The position numbers and the translations under genes are program-made. A stretch of 64,000 bases of DNA from assembly GCA_009720755.1 (NCBI GenBank), contig WNKV01000023.1, forward strand, positions 1 to 64,000. The letters are read 5' to 3'. The first letter of the stretch is position 1; each line of letters starts with the position of its first letter. Positions 36,421 to 44,891 of this stretch are shown piece after piece. Below the pieces are notes generated by a model. It had not been told where the DNA came from. It made no database searches and saw only the letters and a list, made by a program, of their open reading frames with translations. The DNA comes from Rhodoplanes serenus. Lineage in GTDB: Bacteria; Pseudomonadota; Alphaproteobacteria; Rhizobiales; Xanthobacteraceae.

Positions 36421-38804
36421 TGAGCCTGAACGACAAGCTGGTCGAGGAGGCCGCCGGCATTCTCCGTCGCAAGGGCGTTCGCGACACCCGGGACATTCCT
36501 GGCGCCGTGGATCTGCTGGCCGGGTACGAGTCCTTCGAGGCGATGGAGAACGACGAGCTCGAAGCCTATGCGCGGGCGGCGCTCGGCAAGGTCGGTGCCG
36601 CTCCCGGCGTCGGGACTGGCGCCGGCGCGCGTCCCGGCAGCCGTCCGGCCGCCGGCGCGAAGGGCGGGGCGAGGCCCTTCGACATTGCCCGGGGCGGCAC
36701 GCCGCGCGAGCTGGCGCCCTACACGTCACCCTTCGTGTTCGTCACCCTGCCGGATCAGGTGGTGCCGGCCGATCAGGCCCCGCTCGACATCCCCCGGGCG
36801 GATGGCTACTGCGCCACGATCCGCTACACGCTCGAGGCGGAGACGCCGCTGCTGGTCGGTGCCGAGGCGTCGCGGTCCGGTCCCGACGAGGGCATCGTCA
36901 TGCCGATGACCATGGGAGGCACCGACGCCTATGTGATCCCGGGGGCGACCCTGCGGGGGCTGGTCCGCGCGGCCGTCGAGATCGTCGCCCACGGCAGGCT
37001 CGGCAGCGCCAACCTGCATCACCGCTTCGGCATTCGCGACTTCGAGCATCCCTATTACGAGCTGGTCGCCAAGGTCGAGCGGGTCAAGGCGGGATGGCTC
37101 ACCGGATCGACCGACCCCGACGGCAAGGTCACGATGGAGATCGTGCCTTGCGACTGGGCTCATGTGCTGATCGACGACATGGCGGCGGCGCCCGAGTTCG
37201 CCGGGCGGGTGTCGCGCCGCGAGGACTGGATCGTCAAGTCGCTCACCGACAAGTACCAGGCGCTCGGCCTCGCGCCGGGTGGCGGCAAGCCGATCCTCTA
37301 CGATTTCCACGAGACCTTCGGGTACGGCCCGCCCTTCGACGACAAGGGCCGCACCGTGCGCAAGCCGATGAAGGGCGGCACGCCCGGCGTTCCGGTGATG
37401 TCCGGCAAGCTGCCCGGACGCGGCGGCAAGAAGAAGTACGAATACGCCTTCTTCGATCGCCGCGGCGCTCGGCCGGTGCCGATCGGCGAAGCCATCGTCG
37501 ATGACTTCGTGCGGATGAACTCGAAGCCGTCCAAGAACCGGCCGGTTCCGGACGGCTCCTGGAAGGAGCTGAAGCCGACCTTCGACGCCGATCGTCGCAT
37601 TCCGGTCTTCTATGTGGGCGACCTGGAGGCGCAGGGGCCGGACTTCTTCTTCGGCCTCACCCGCATGATGAAGCTGCCGCACCGACGGTCCGTCGGCGGT
37701 GTTCTCGCAGCGAGCCATGCGCGGCATCAGCCAGCTTATGGTCAGCAGAACGACCTGACCTACCACGCCGACTTCGTCGAGGGCCTGTTCGGCTACGTGG
37801 TCGAGCCCAAGGATATCGGCGCCGACCAGTCGGCCAGCAGCGCACCGCCGAGCATCGCCCGCAAGGGGCGCATCGCCTTATCGTTCGCGACGCCGAAGCC
37901 AGGCTTCGACCGTGCCCGTCTGTCCGATCCGGTGGTCGTCATCCAGTCGGCGCCGCGCGCCTCGTTCGCGCCGTTCTACTTGCAGCCCGCGCAGCTGGGG
38001 GCGAACGACGGCGAAGCCGACTACAGTGCCGAGCAGCCGCCGCGGCTCGCCGGCCGCAAGCGCTACCGGCCGCGCGACGGGGCGGCGGATGTCGTCGGGC
38101 GGCTCGCCAAGATCATGGCGATGGGCGAGCGCCAGATCGAGGCCGTGCGCCAATCCTCCTCCGGGCGCTCGGTCAGCGAGGAGGTGAAGAGCCGCCTCCG
38201 CTTCCTGCTGCCGCGCGACGCCGGCAAGCCGCTCGTCTTCGAAGGCGAAATCCGCCTGCACAATGTCACCGCGGCGGAGATCGGGGCGGTGCTGTTCGCG
38301 CTCACCCACGGGGGCGATCCGGCCAAGCCCTACCGCCACATGATCGGGCGGGCGAGACCGTTCGGCGCTGGCCAGATGCGGCTGCGCACGCTCGATCTCG
38401 CCGCGGAGGCGAACGACGGGCGCGCGATTCCGCCGCCGGCCGGCGAGGAGCTGGCGAGCCCGGACACGCGCACCGGCTTCTGCACCGACAAGGGCACCGC
38501 CAGCCTTAAGGAATTCCTGGACGCCTTCGCGGCGCATATGAGCAAGCAGCCGGGGCTGGACAAGTTTCCAGTCGTCCCGGCCGTGCTGGAGTTCCTCGGC
38601 GCCAGCGAGCCGGCGGTCGACGTTTCGGACGCGCAGCTCGACTATATGGGGCTCAAAGCTTTCAACGAGCTGCGCGGAACGGTCAAGCCTCTGAAGGCGC
38701 CGCGGGGGCAAACCCCCAAGCCGCCGGCTCGCGCCACCGCCGACGACGGGCGACTGCTGCCGGCGCCGAAGCAGCCCCGCAAGCCGCCGGTGTTCTGGAC
38801 CTGA
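36420..38804 (+). CDS. Large RAMP protein of the TIGR03986 type (Cas7 with insertion)
   Basis: A 794-residue protein starting at ATG 36420 in an ATGA overlap with the previous gene. Residues 1-57 form a short helical segment (LVEEAAGILRRKG, ENDELEAYARAALGK), followed by a Gly/Ala/Pro linker to about 85. The Cas7 core starts at ~130: LEAETPLLVGAE, YVIPGATLRGLVRAAVEIVAHG, HHRFGIRDF. A long central region without close motifs follows. The RAMP fold resumes near FFFGLTRMMKLPHR and GEIRLHNVTAAEIGAVLFAL, ending GRARPFGAGQMRLR. This layout is that of the TIGR03986 RAMP family, the Cas7-insertion subunit of III-Dv complexes. It is the last subunit gene before corA. Confidence 0.78.
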   Translation: MSLNDKLVEEAAGILRRKGVRDTRDIPGAVDLLAGYESFEAMENDELEAYARAALGKVGAAPGVGTGAGARPGSRPAAGAKGGARPFDIARGGTPRELAPYTSPFVFVTLPDQVVPADQAPLDIPRADGYCATIRYTLEAETPLLVGAEASRSGPDEGIVMPMTMGGTDAYVIPGATLRGLVRAAVEIVAHGRLGSANLHHRFGIRDFEHPYYELVAKVERVKAGWLTGSTDPDGKVTMEIVPCDWAHVLIDDMAAAPEFAGRVSRREDWIVKSLTDKYQALGLAPGGGKPILYDFHETFGYGPPFDDKGRTVRKPMKGGTPGVPVMSGKLPGRGGKKKYEYAFFDRRGARPVPIGEAIVDDFVRMNSKPSKNRPVPDGSWKELKPTFDADRRIPVFYVGDLEAQGPDFFFGLTRMMKLPHRRSVGGVLAASHARHQPAYGQQNDLTYHADFVEGLFGYVVEPKDIGADQSASSAPPSIARKGRIALSFATPKPGFDRARLSDPVVVIQSAPRASFAPFYLQPAQLGANDGEADYSAEQPPRLAGRKRYRPRDGAADVVGRLAKIMAMGERQIEAVRQSSSGRSVSEEVKSRLRFLLPRDAGKPLVFEGEIRLHNVTAAEIGAVLFALTHGGDPAKPYRHMIGRARPFGAGQMRLRTLDLAAEANDGRAIPPPAGEELASPDTRTGFCTDKGTASLKEFLDAFAAHMSKQPGLDKFPVVPAVLEFLGASEPAVDVSDAQLDYMGLKAFNELRGTVKPLKAPRGQTPKPPARATADDGRLLPAPKQPRKPPVFWT

Positions 38805-38955
38805 GCGGTCGCGATCTCGCCGTTGCGTGCCGTCGTGGCGGCGCAGGGCGCGAACTCGCCGCGCGATCAGCTCGGCGCGATCATCGGCGTGAAATTGTCC
38901 ATGGGTCGCCGGACATCTATGGTCCGGCACGACAGCCGGCCAGCGAGCGTTCGAC

Positions 38956-40353
38956 ATGACCACAGATGTGCCGACCGACACCTCGATCGGAGTTTCGACC
39001 GAAACGCCGAGCGACGGCGCCGGGCCGGCGTCGAACCGATCCGCCGCTGCCGCCGCCGCGCCGTCCCGTCCGGCAGACGGCATTGCGGTGCGCGAGGCGC
39101 GCTTCATCCTGCTGTGGCCGCTGACGCTGCATCTGAGCGGCCGGAACTGCGAGGCCCGGGCCATGGCGGATGCCGTGCGGGACGTGGCCGAGGCGCTGCG
39201 CCGGCGTGAGCAGAAGCAGACGACTCGCTGGCGCCACCAGCCCGACCCGCTGCACCACATCCCGATGCCCAGCAAGGCCGAGGAGGTGGCCGCCTGGAAG
39301 AACGCGGCCTATGCCGAGACGGTGTACTTCCACGAGTTCGTGCAGAGCTTCCTGTTCCGCAAGCAGGCCGATGACCGCGATGCGCCGTTCCATCTGTTCC
39401 AGCGCGACGACCTTCGTTTCGCCGAGGTGACCATCGGCACGGAGAACGGCGCGACAGACAAGCGCCTCACGGTCGAGCGCCTCAATCTCTATCTGTTCCG
39501 CACCGGCGTCGCCATCCTGGTGCTGGAGCTGCGGGCACCGCCGGGCGTGGACGGCACCAGCGGCTGGACCCTGGCCCAGGTGCAGGATTTTCACGACTAC
39601 TTTCGCCGTGTGTACGCACCATTCTTCGTGAAGCCGGACCCCGAGAAGCCCGGAAACGAGGCGGTTCGAGAGGCTTGCCACCTGGTGCCGCGTTTGGTGA
39701 CCTGGATCGGAGAGAACGGGACGGTCCTTTGCCGGCGCACCCGGGATGATGCGTGCGAAGTCGGCACGTGGCACTGCGACGACGCGATCGGCGATGTCGA
39801 GGCGCTGGTCGACCGGCCGGACGAGGCCGACGGCCGTCGGCGGCCGCCGATCTTCAAGCATTGGCGCTTCCTGCTCGACGATGCGTTGCTGTTGGCTGGG
39901 CAGGATGCCGGGCGCGATACCGCGCGCTGGCACCAGGTGGTCGACGAACGAATGCCGAGCCTGGCCACCGTGTCGGTGACGCCGGTCGTTAACGGCAAGC
40001 CCGTCTCGGATGAGATCGCCGCGGCGGTCTTCAAGACGATCCCGGACGGCGATCTGATGCGGCTCTGTTTCGCCGATGCCAGCGGATCGACCGATTATCC
40101 TTACGACAAGGTGTTCTTGGATCGGAGCTTCTGGACCGAGAACGCCTACACGCGCTTCAGGGACCGTGGAACGCTGTACCTCTTCTCCGGTTATGCCTTC
40201 GTGGCGATTAGAGCGGGGGGCTTCTTCGATGGCGTGCTGATGGAGCATGTCCGCCGCCACTACTTCCAGATGGGCCTTCTGGCGCATTTCGAGCTGGCGA
40301 GCCTGCTCGCCTTCTCGTCGCAGATCGCGCGCCGTCGGGCGACTCGATCGTGA
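38956..40353 (+). CDS. corA: CRISPR-associated CorA-family membrane effector, N-terminal fragment (frameshifted)
   Basis: This 465-residue frame holds the cytoplasmic sensor part of a CorA-family protein found with type III CRISPR. Pieces such as ARFILLWPLTLHLSG, YLFRTGVAILVLEL, PRLVTWIGENGTVL and YFQMGLLAHFELASLLAF match the chromosomal CorA relative at 3553-5307. The frame then runs into ARRRATRS and stops. The rest of the protein continues in the next frame from about 40331. Adding back one CG to the CGCGCG tract at 40326-40331 restores SSQIARAVGRLD and aligns the paralog without a gap (SERLMSMITRLD). In related systems CorA binds SAM-AMP and disrupts the membrane. As written, this fragment has no membrane segments. 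Confidence 0.8.
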   Translation: MTTDVPTDTSIGVSTETPSDGAGPASNRSAAAAAAPSRPADGIAVREARFILLWPLTLHLSGRNCEARAMADAVRDVAEALRRREQKQTTRWRHQPDPLHHIPMPSKAEEVAAWKNAAYAETVYFHEFVQSFLFRKQADDRDAPFHLFQRDDLRFAEVTIGTENGATDKRLTVERLNLYLFRTGVAILVLELRAPPGVDGTSGWTLAQVQDFHDYFRRVYAPFFVKPDPEKPGNEAVREACHLVPRLVTWIGENGTVLCRRTRDDACEVGTWHCDDAIGDVEALVDRPDEADGRRRPPIFKHWRFLLDDALLLAGQDAGRDTARWHQVVDERMPSLATVSVTPVVNGKPVSDEIAAAVFKTIPDGDLMRLCFADASGSTDYPYDKVFLDRSFWTENAYTRFRDRGTLYLFSGYAFVAIRAGGFFDGVLMEHVRRHYFQMGLLAHFELASLLAFSSQIARRRATRS

Positions 40354-40894
40354 GGCCGACCGTGCGATCTTCGAAAGGGAGATGGCGGCGATCGAGGAGC
40401 AGTTCCTTCAGTTTGTCCACCGCTTCCGCTTCACCGGCGTCTCCAATCAGATCCAGGCCCGCGAGATGTTCGGTCTGTGGCGCCAGCGCCTCGGGCTGGA
40501 TGCGCTGTTTGCCGATGTGCAGAACGAGATCCACACAGCCAATGCATTCCTGGCGAGTCGGACCCAGTCGCGCACCAGCGCCGCCGCCACGCGGCTGTCC
40601 CAGGTGGCGACCGTCGGGGTCGTCCTCGGCCTCGCCTTCGGGGCGCTCGGAATGAACGTGATCTTCTCGGAGAAGGGGCTTGAATCGATCGTCAAAGGTC
40701 AACCGATCGACAAGTTGCAGGTCGCGATCGCGTTCTCGGTCATCGCGCTGTTCCAATTCGCGGGCTGGGGCGTGATGCGGTTGCTGCGCGGCGAGCGGCC
40801 CGACGTCGAGCAGAAGGACCCGCTGGAGTATCTCGTGCTCGGATTCGGCGGTATGGCCCTCCTGCTTGCCGCGGTCGCCTGGGTCACGCGGTGA
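40331..40894 (+). CDS. corA: CRISPR-associated CorA-family membrane effector, C-terminal fragment with membrane segments
   Basis: This frame continues the preceding fragment: AVGRLDREADRAIFEREM, then EEQFLQFVHRFRFTGVSNQIQ, matching FLRFTHRYWFSELSDQAM in the chromosomal relative. The first membrane segment ends in the CorA signature as FGALGMNVIF. A second (VAIAFSVIALFQFAGWGVM) follows, and a third hydrophobic stretch (LGFGGMALLLAAVAWV) closes the protein. The third segment is not seen in the chromosomal relative. An internal ATG at 40382 (MAAIEEQF) could start a separate product, but its spacing to AGGGAG is poor. The stop overlaps the NrN start (ATGA), so translation through here matters for the phosphodiesterase. 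The repaired protein would be about 646 residues. Confidence 0.8.
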   Translation, partial: AVGRLDREADRAIFEREMAAIEEQFLQFVHRFRFTGVSNQIQAREMFGLWRQRLGLDALFADVQNEIHTANAFLASRTQSRTSAAATRLSQVATVGVVLGLAFGALGMNVIFSEKGLESIVKGQPIDKLQVAIAFSVIALFQFAGWGVMRLLRGERPDVEQKDPLEYLVLGFGGMALLLAAVAWVTR

Positions 40895-41709
40895 TGGCGG
40901 GTGTGGATCGCTACTTTCTCGGCGGCAACGATCTCGAGATGGAGGAGATCCGCGCGCTGCTCCGCGAGGCCGGGCGCGGAGACCGGATCGTCGACCGGGG
41001 GCTTTCCTGGGGCGCGCGGGCGAGCGCCTATGTGGACGAGATCCGGGACGCGCTCACGCGCGGCGAGACGCCCGTTCTGGTGGAGCTGATCGACGACCTG
41101 CCGGCCGATATCGATCGTGCCCGGCTGGTCGAGATCGATCACCACGGTGACCGCGCCGGTGCCGACCAGCCGGCCGCGATCGAACAGGTGTTCCAGCGGC
41201 TCGGCCTGCCGCCCAGCGCGTGGACACGGCGCCGGGCGCTGGTCGCCGCCAACGATGTCGGGCATGTCCCCGCACTACGCCGAGTCGGCGCGACCGCGGC
41301 GGAAATCCGGGATATCCGTGATGCCGATCGGCGGGCGCAGGGCGTGTCGGAGGCAGTCGAGGCGGAGTCGCGGCGCGCGCTGGCGGCCGCCGAGCAGGTC
41401 GGGCCCCTCCTCGTCGTCCGCACCACGGCCCCCACCTCCAGTGCCATCGCCGACTTCGTGCTGCCCGAGTATGGCGGGTCGGGCGCCGACGATCTGCTGG
41501 TGGTGATGCCCGACACGGTGTCGTTCTATGGCAGGGGCGCGGTCATCGCCGACCTGAAGGAGGTTCCGGGCTCCTGGTGGGGTGGGGCTCTGCCCGAGCG
41601 CGGCTATTGGGGCGTCACCGTGTCCGGCGAGGCGGCGGACGCCGTGGTGGCGCGAGTGTCTCGCCTTCTAGAGCGGGATCCGATCCAACTGGATCGGACC
41701 CCGCTCTAG
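40894..41709 (+). CDS. NrN-type DHH phosphodiesterase, predicted SAM-AMP hydrolase
   Basis: A 271-residue protein whose ATG overlaps the corA stop. It has DHH-superfamily metal motifs: ELIDD at 64-68, EIDHHGDR at 80-87 and VAANDVGH with D121. A short DHHA1-like C-terminal half follows (SSAIADFVLPEYGG, SFYGRGAVIADL). NrN proteins beside cas10 and corA degrade SAM-AMP and switch the response off; established biochemistry is for Bacteroides relatives, and activity here is inferred. The last 13 codons (LERDPIQLDRTPL and the TAG stop) lie inside a dispersed palindrome that starts at 41668, so the native C-terminus was probably replaced. Confidence 0.85.
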   Translation: MAGVDRYFLGGNDLEMEEIRALLREAGRGDRIVDRGLSWGARASAYVDEIRDALTRGETPVLVELIDDLPADIDRARLVEIDHHGDRAGADQPAAIEQVFQRLGLPPSAWTRRRALVAANDVGHVPALRRVGATAAEIRDIRDADRRAQGVSEAVEAESRRALAAAEQVGPLLVVRTTAPTSSAIADFVLPEYGGSGADDLLVVMPDTVSFYGRGAVIADLKEVPGSWWGGALPERGYWGVTVSGEAADAVVARVSRLLERDPIQLDRTPL

Positions 41710-41772
41710 AAGTCCTTGCGCAATCGCATTTTCGACGGCGAACCGGCATCCACTTCGCCGGAAAATGCTCTA
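41668..41772. repeat. Dispersed double-hairpin element, copy A
   Basis: The first hairpin is CTAGAGCGGGATCCGATCC pairing with GGATCGGACCCCGCTCTAG (41668-41709). A spacer AAGTCCTTGCGCAATCG and a second hairpin follow (GCATTTTCGACGGCGAA with TTCGCCGGAAAATGC), ending in CTCTAG at 41772. Related copies are at 46338-46440 (inverted) and 61945-62048 (diverged). It overlaps the 3' end of the NrN gene and probably also terminates the CRISPR effector operon. Confidence 0.85.
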
Positions 41773-41885
41773 GCGACGATCTCACGAGATCGCTGATTCC
41801 GTTCCTCTGCCTGTTGACGATGATCTCGCCGCGATAATCTCGCCGTGGTGGTCTGAGTTCATCGAGCGCGGCGAGGACCGAACAC

Positions 41886-43058
41886 CTACCCGCGGCGCCG
41901 CACCGCGTCGCGCACGCGGCGGGCCGTCCCGAGGGCGGTCCGGCGGGTGGTCTCCAGCCGGCCCATCAGGGCGAAGCGCAGGCCCGGGTCGAGGCCGATC
42001 AGACGATCGGACAGGGTCCGCCGCCCGCCCCACAGGCGGTCGATCATCGGATGGCCGGCGACCGCGCAGGAGTCCACCAGGCCGACCTGCGGGTCGTCCA
42101 GCAGTGCCGCCGAGAGATCGAGGGTGAGCAGCACACCCGGCGAGTATCTCGCCAGCGCCTCGTCGTAGGCGGTCTTCCAGAACCAGGCGGTCGGGCCGGC
42201 GACCAGCACGATGCCAGCCGCGACGGTGCGGTCGCCGAGCCGCAGGCGCGCCACCCGGGCGGCGCTCGCCGCCGCCAGAGTCGCGACGGCCGCCGTGACC
42301 AGCGCCTGCTGGCCTGGCGTCTGCGCCGCCGCCGTGCCGGCGCGACCCTTCCAGCCGCGCGTCTCCAGCGCCAGGACGTCGGCGAGCGCCGCCGTGACGG
42401 CGTCCGGCTCGGTCGCGAGATCGAAGGCGAGGCGGCCGTGCTCGGCGAGGCGACGGCGCTGGCGGGCGTGCTCCTTGCGGCGCGGGTCGGTGATCGCGGC
42501 GGGATCGGCGGGCGAGGCGGGGCGCCGCAGCACGGCGCGGGCGTGACGGTCGAACGCCATCACACGGCCGCGGCGCGCCGCCAGCGCGGCGTCGAAGGCG
42601 ACGGCGACCGGCCCGTCCTCCGGGAAATGCGGCAGCAGCAGCGGCGCCGCGCCGAAGCGCGTCGCCACCGCATCCAGCATGACGCCGGCGATGCCGGCCG
42701 GGTCGGCCGGATCGATCAGCGGCGTTCCGAGCGGCCCGAACGGATGGCTCCAGCCGGTGACGACCGCGACCGGCAGGCCGTAGCGGCGCCGTGTCGGCCG
42801 CAGCGGCAGCAAGCCGACGAGGTCGCCGTCCGGTCCGTGCACCAGGAGGGCCACGACATCGGCCCCGTAGAGCGGGGCGGCGGCGGCCGCGACCGCCGGC
42901 CCGTAGAAGACGTTGGGCTCGATCGCCCGGGCCGCGAGGGCGGCCCAGCCGGAGCGCAGGGCGTCACCGTCTTCGTCGCCGTCATCGCCGGAGGGCGCCA
43001 CGAGCTCGGCGAGGCTCCGCCACGTCGTCCGCAACGCGCCGTCGGTCGCCGACCGCAT
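41886..43058 (-). CDS. GNAT-fold acyltransferase of the BioF2/CelD type
   Basis: A 390-residue protein with start ATG 43058, three bases after the flippase stop. It resembles the BioF2-like (GNAT_acetyltr_6) proteins found in polysaccharide clusters: an N-terminal half with NVFYGPAVAAAAAPLYG, LVGLLPLRPTRRRYGLP and GWSHPFGPLGTPLI, and a C-terminal GNAT-like half with LETRGWKGRAGTA, VARLRLGDRTVAAGIVL and WFWKTAYDEALARYSPGVLL. It probably transfers an acyl group to an exopolysaccharide or its precursor. It is translationally coupled to the flippase. Confidence 0.8.
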   Translation of the reverse strand: MRSATDGALRTTWRSLAELVAPSGDDGDEDGDALRSGWAALAARAIEPNVFYGPAVAAAAAPLYGADVVALLVHGPDGDLVGLLPLRPTRRRYGLPVAVVTGWSHPFGPLGTPLIDPADPAGIAGVMLDAVATRFGAAPLLLPHFPEDGPVAVAFDAALAARRGRVMAFDRHARAVLRRPASPADPAAITDPRRKEHARQRRRLAEHGRLAFDLATEPDAVTAALADVLALETRGWKGRAGTAAAQTPGQQALVTAAVATLAAASAARVARLRLGDRTVAAGIVLVAGPTAWFWKTAYDEALARYSPGVLLTLDLSAALLDDPQVGLVDSCAVAGHPMIDRLWGGRRTLSDRLIGLDPGLRFALMGRLETTRRTALGTARRVRDAVRRRG

Positions 43059-43060
43059 GG

Positions 43061-44458
43061 TCAGCCGCGCCGGCGCGGCTGCCACACGAAGGCGTGCAGG
43101 CCGAGCCGCCGCTTCACCACGAGGAACAGCAGGAGCGATTCCACCACCACGGCGCCGGCCGTCGCCCAGGCGGCCCCGAAGATCCCCTGGCGCGGGATCA
43201 GCACGACGCACAGCGTCAGGTTGGTGGCGAGCGCCACCGCGTAGACGACGGCGCACAGGCGCTGCTGCCCGGTCATGTTGAGCAGCCGCTCGGCCGGCCC
43301 GACGGCGCCGCGTGCGATCAGCCCGATCATGATGATGGCGATCAGCGGATAGCCGGCCTCGAAGCCGGGGCCGAACAGCATCAGGATCGGCTTGCCGAGG
43401 ACGATGAGCAGCAGCCCGAAGGCGAGCGTCGGCCAGAATGTCCAGCGCACCGCGTCGGCGATGAAGCCCTCCAGCTTCTCGCGTTCGCCGGTGACGTGAT
43501 AGGTGCTGAAGCGATGCGCCACCGCGGCGCCGACCGCGAACGAGATGAAGTGGACGAGCGACAGCGTCTTGCTGGCCGCGTAGTAGATCGCCACCTCGCG
43601 CGGGTCGACATAGAGCTGGAGCACCAGGATGTCGACGTAGAACAGCAGCAGGAAGAAGCCGTCGACCACGAACACCGGCAGCGACACCGCCAGCCAGTGG
43701 CGCAGATCGTGGCGGCGGCGGCCGGGCGGCACCGCGCCGGCGAGCCGGCGCCCGAGCAGCAGCGTCTGGGCGAGGGTGACGAGCCACATGGCGACGCCTG
43801 CGGTGACGAGCGCCGCGACGGCATCCATCGGCCCGTCGAACAGCTTCAGGCCGCCCATCACGGCGAGGATCATCACCGGCTGCACGACGAACAGCGGCAC
43901 CAGCGCGAGATTGACCCAGTCGAACGAGCGGGCGATGCCGTCCTGCATCATGCTGAGGGTGAACACCGGCAGGATGGCGGCGCAGACCAGGAACGGCACC
44001 ACGAAGGCGGGCGGCACCAGGTCGGAGACCAGCACGGCCGCCGCCACCAGGGCGCCGGCGCCGGCGCCGAGGCCGAAGCACAGCCAGCGGCTGCCGGAGA
44101 GGAAGCCGCGCAGGCCGTCGAGATCGCCGCCCAGGCGATACTCCGGAATGAAGCGCTGTGCCGCGTGGGCGATGCCGAGCGCCGCCAGCGGCCCGAGCAC
44201 GCTCGCCCACGCCCACACCGAGACGTAGATGCCGAACTCGAAGCGGCCCATCCAGCGGGCCAGCAGGATCTGGGTGACGAAGACGATGCCGGCGCTGGCG
44301 ACGCGGATCAGGAAGGCGGAGCCGGCACTGCGCTGGGCGACCGAGCGGTCGCTGTCGTCGTGCCGCCACGCGGCCAGGCGCGACGCCAGGCGGCCGGCCA
44401 GCCCGGCCAGCCGCGACGTCCGAGCTCCGCGGCCGTGATCGATCTCGCTCAAGGCCAC
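43061..44458 (-). CDS. Polysaccharide flippase (Wzx/MATE-like, oligosaccharide export)
   Basis: A 465-residue integral membrane protein with a likely GTG start at 44458 and 12-14 hydrophobic segments. RSAGSAFLIRVASAGIVFVTQILLARWMG, followed by FGIYVSVWAWASVLG, is the usual opening of the polysaccharide biosynthesis (Wzx/RfbX) family. A central YYAASKTLSLVHFISFAVGAAVAHRFS and the late IFGAAWATAGAVVVESLLLFLVVKRRLG also fit. It moves lipid-linked sugar units across the inner membrane. The acyltransferase follows directly; no glycosyltransferases are in the window. Confidence 0.9.
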   Translation of the reverse strand: MALSEIDHGRGARTSRLAGLAGRLASRLAAWRHDDSDRSVAQRSAGSAFLIRVASAGIVFVTQILLARWMGRFEFGIYVSVWAWASVLGPLAALGIAHAAQRFIPEYRLGGDLDGLRGFLSGSRWLCFGLGAGAGALVAAAVLVSDLVPPAFVVPFLVCAAILPVFTLSMMQDGIARSFDWVNLALVPLFVVQPVMILAVMGGLKLFDGPMDAVAALVTAGVAMWLVTLAQTLLLGRRLAGAVPPGRRRHDLRHWLAVSLPVFVVDGFFLLLFYVDILVLQLYVDPREVAIYYAASKTLSLVHFISFAVGAAVAHRFSTYHVTGEREKLEGFIADAVRWTFWPTLAFGLLLIVLGKPILMLFGPGFEAGYPLIAIIMIGLIARGAVGPAERLLNMTGQQRLCAVVYAVALATNLTLCVVLIPRQGIFGAAWATAGAVVVESLLLFLVVKRRLGLHAFVWQPRRRG

Positions 44459-44891
44459 GGGTCCCTCCGCCGCGCGCAGTTCGGGCGGAGCCTAGCGGGC
44501 GGCCGTTAACGTTCGGTTCGCCGTGGCCGCGGCCCGCGATGCGGCTGTCGAGGGCCACGACGGCCAGGGTGAGCCGGCGCGACCGCATCCACAAGCCCGC
44601 TTGCGCAGCGGGAGCGCCCGCCCGCCGCGGCGGCGCCGGACCGGGCCTCGCACGCCACCCCCGCCGCCCGTCTCATGCGGAGACGGCCAGGCGAGATCGT
44701 CCGCATGAGATCGTCCGCATGAGATCGGCAGCCCGCCGTCGTGTCCGCAGGTAGCCCGCCGTCGTGTCCGCAGGCGGCCCGCCGCCTGCGGTCCGCCGGG
44801 GCCGGGCGGGCGAGCGACGGTCATCGCCCGGGGCGATGCCGGTTCCCGGCGCCGGGCGGTCGACCGTGCCGCCCGGCGGTCCGGAGCCCGA
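44459..44891. other. Gene-free region with two short tandem repeats
   Basis: No gene is seen in these 433 bases. GAGATCGTCCGCAT occurs at 44693-44706 and 44707-44720 with a partial third unit. A 23-bp unit (beginning AGCCCGCCGTCG and ending CCGCAGG plus one base) occurs at 44730-44752 and 44753-44775. The flippase promoter should lie near 44470-44600. The tandem copies are likely sites of slippage. Confidence 0.6.

Noticed and set aside
33051-38804. Type III-E single-protein effector (Cas7-11)
   Set aside because: The RAMP domains are split over three separate genes and a Cas10 is present, which III-E lacks. A III-D/III-Dv-like assignment fits better.
40321-40360. Programmed ribosomal frameshifting in corA
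   Set aside because: No slippery heptamer or strong following structure is evident, and a simple CG loss restores a gap-free alignment. I keep it only as a weak alternative.
40894-41709. DHH protein as RecJ, NrnA housekeeping nuclease or c-di-AMP phosphodiesterase
   Set aside because: It is shorter than RecJ or GdpP-type proteins, lacks their extra domains, and is translationally coupled to corA in a cas operon, which favours the NrN role. A general oligoribonuclease activity cannot be fully excluded.
41886-44594. A single 902-residue minus-strand frame covering both the acyltransferase and the flippase region
   Set aside because: The C-terminal part is the real acyltransferase, but the N-terminal 500 residues read the flippase gene in a wrong frame. 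The flippase frame at 43061-44458 has clear membrane segments.
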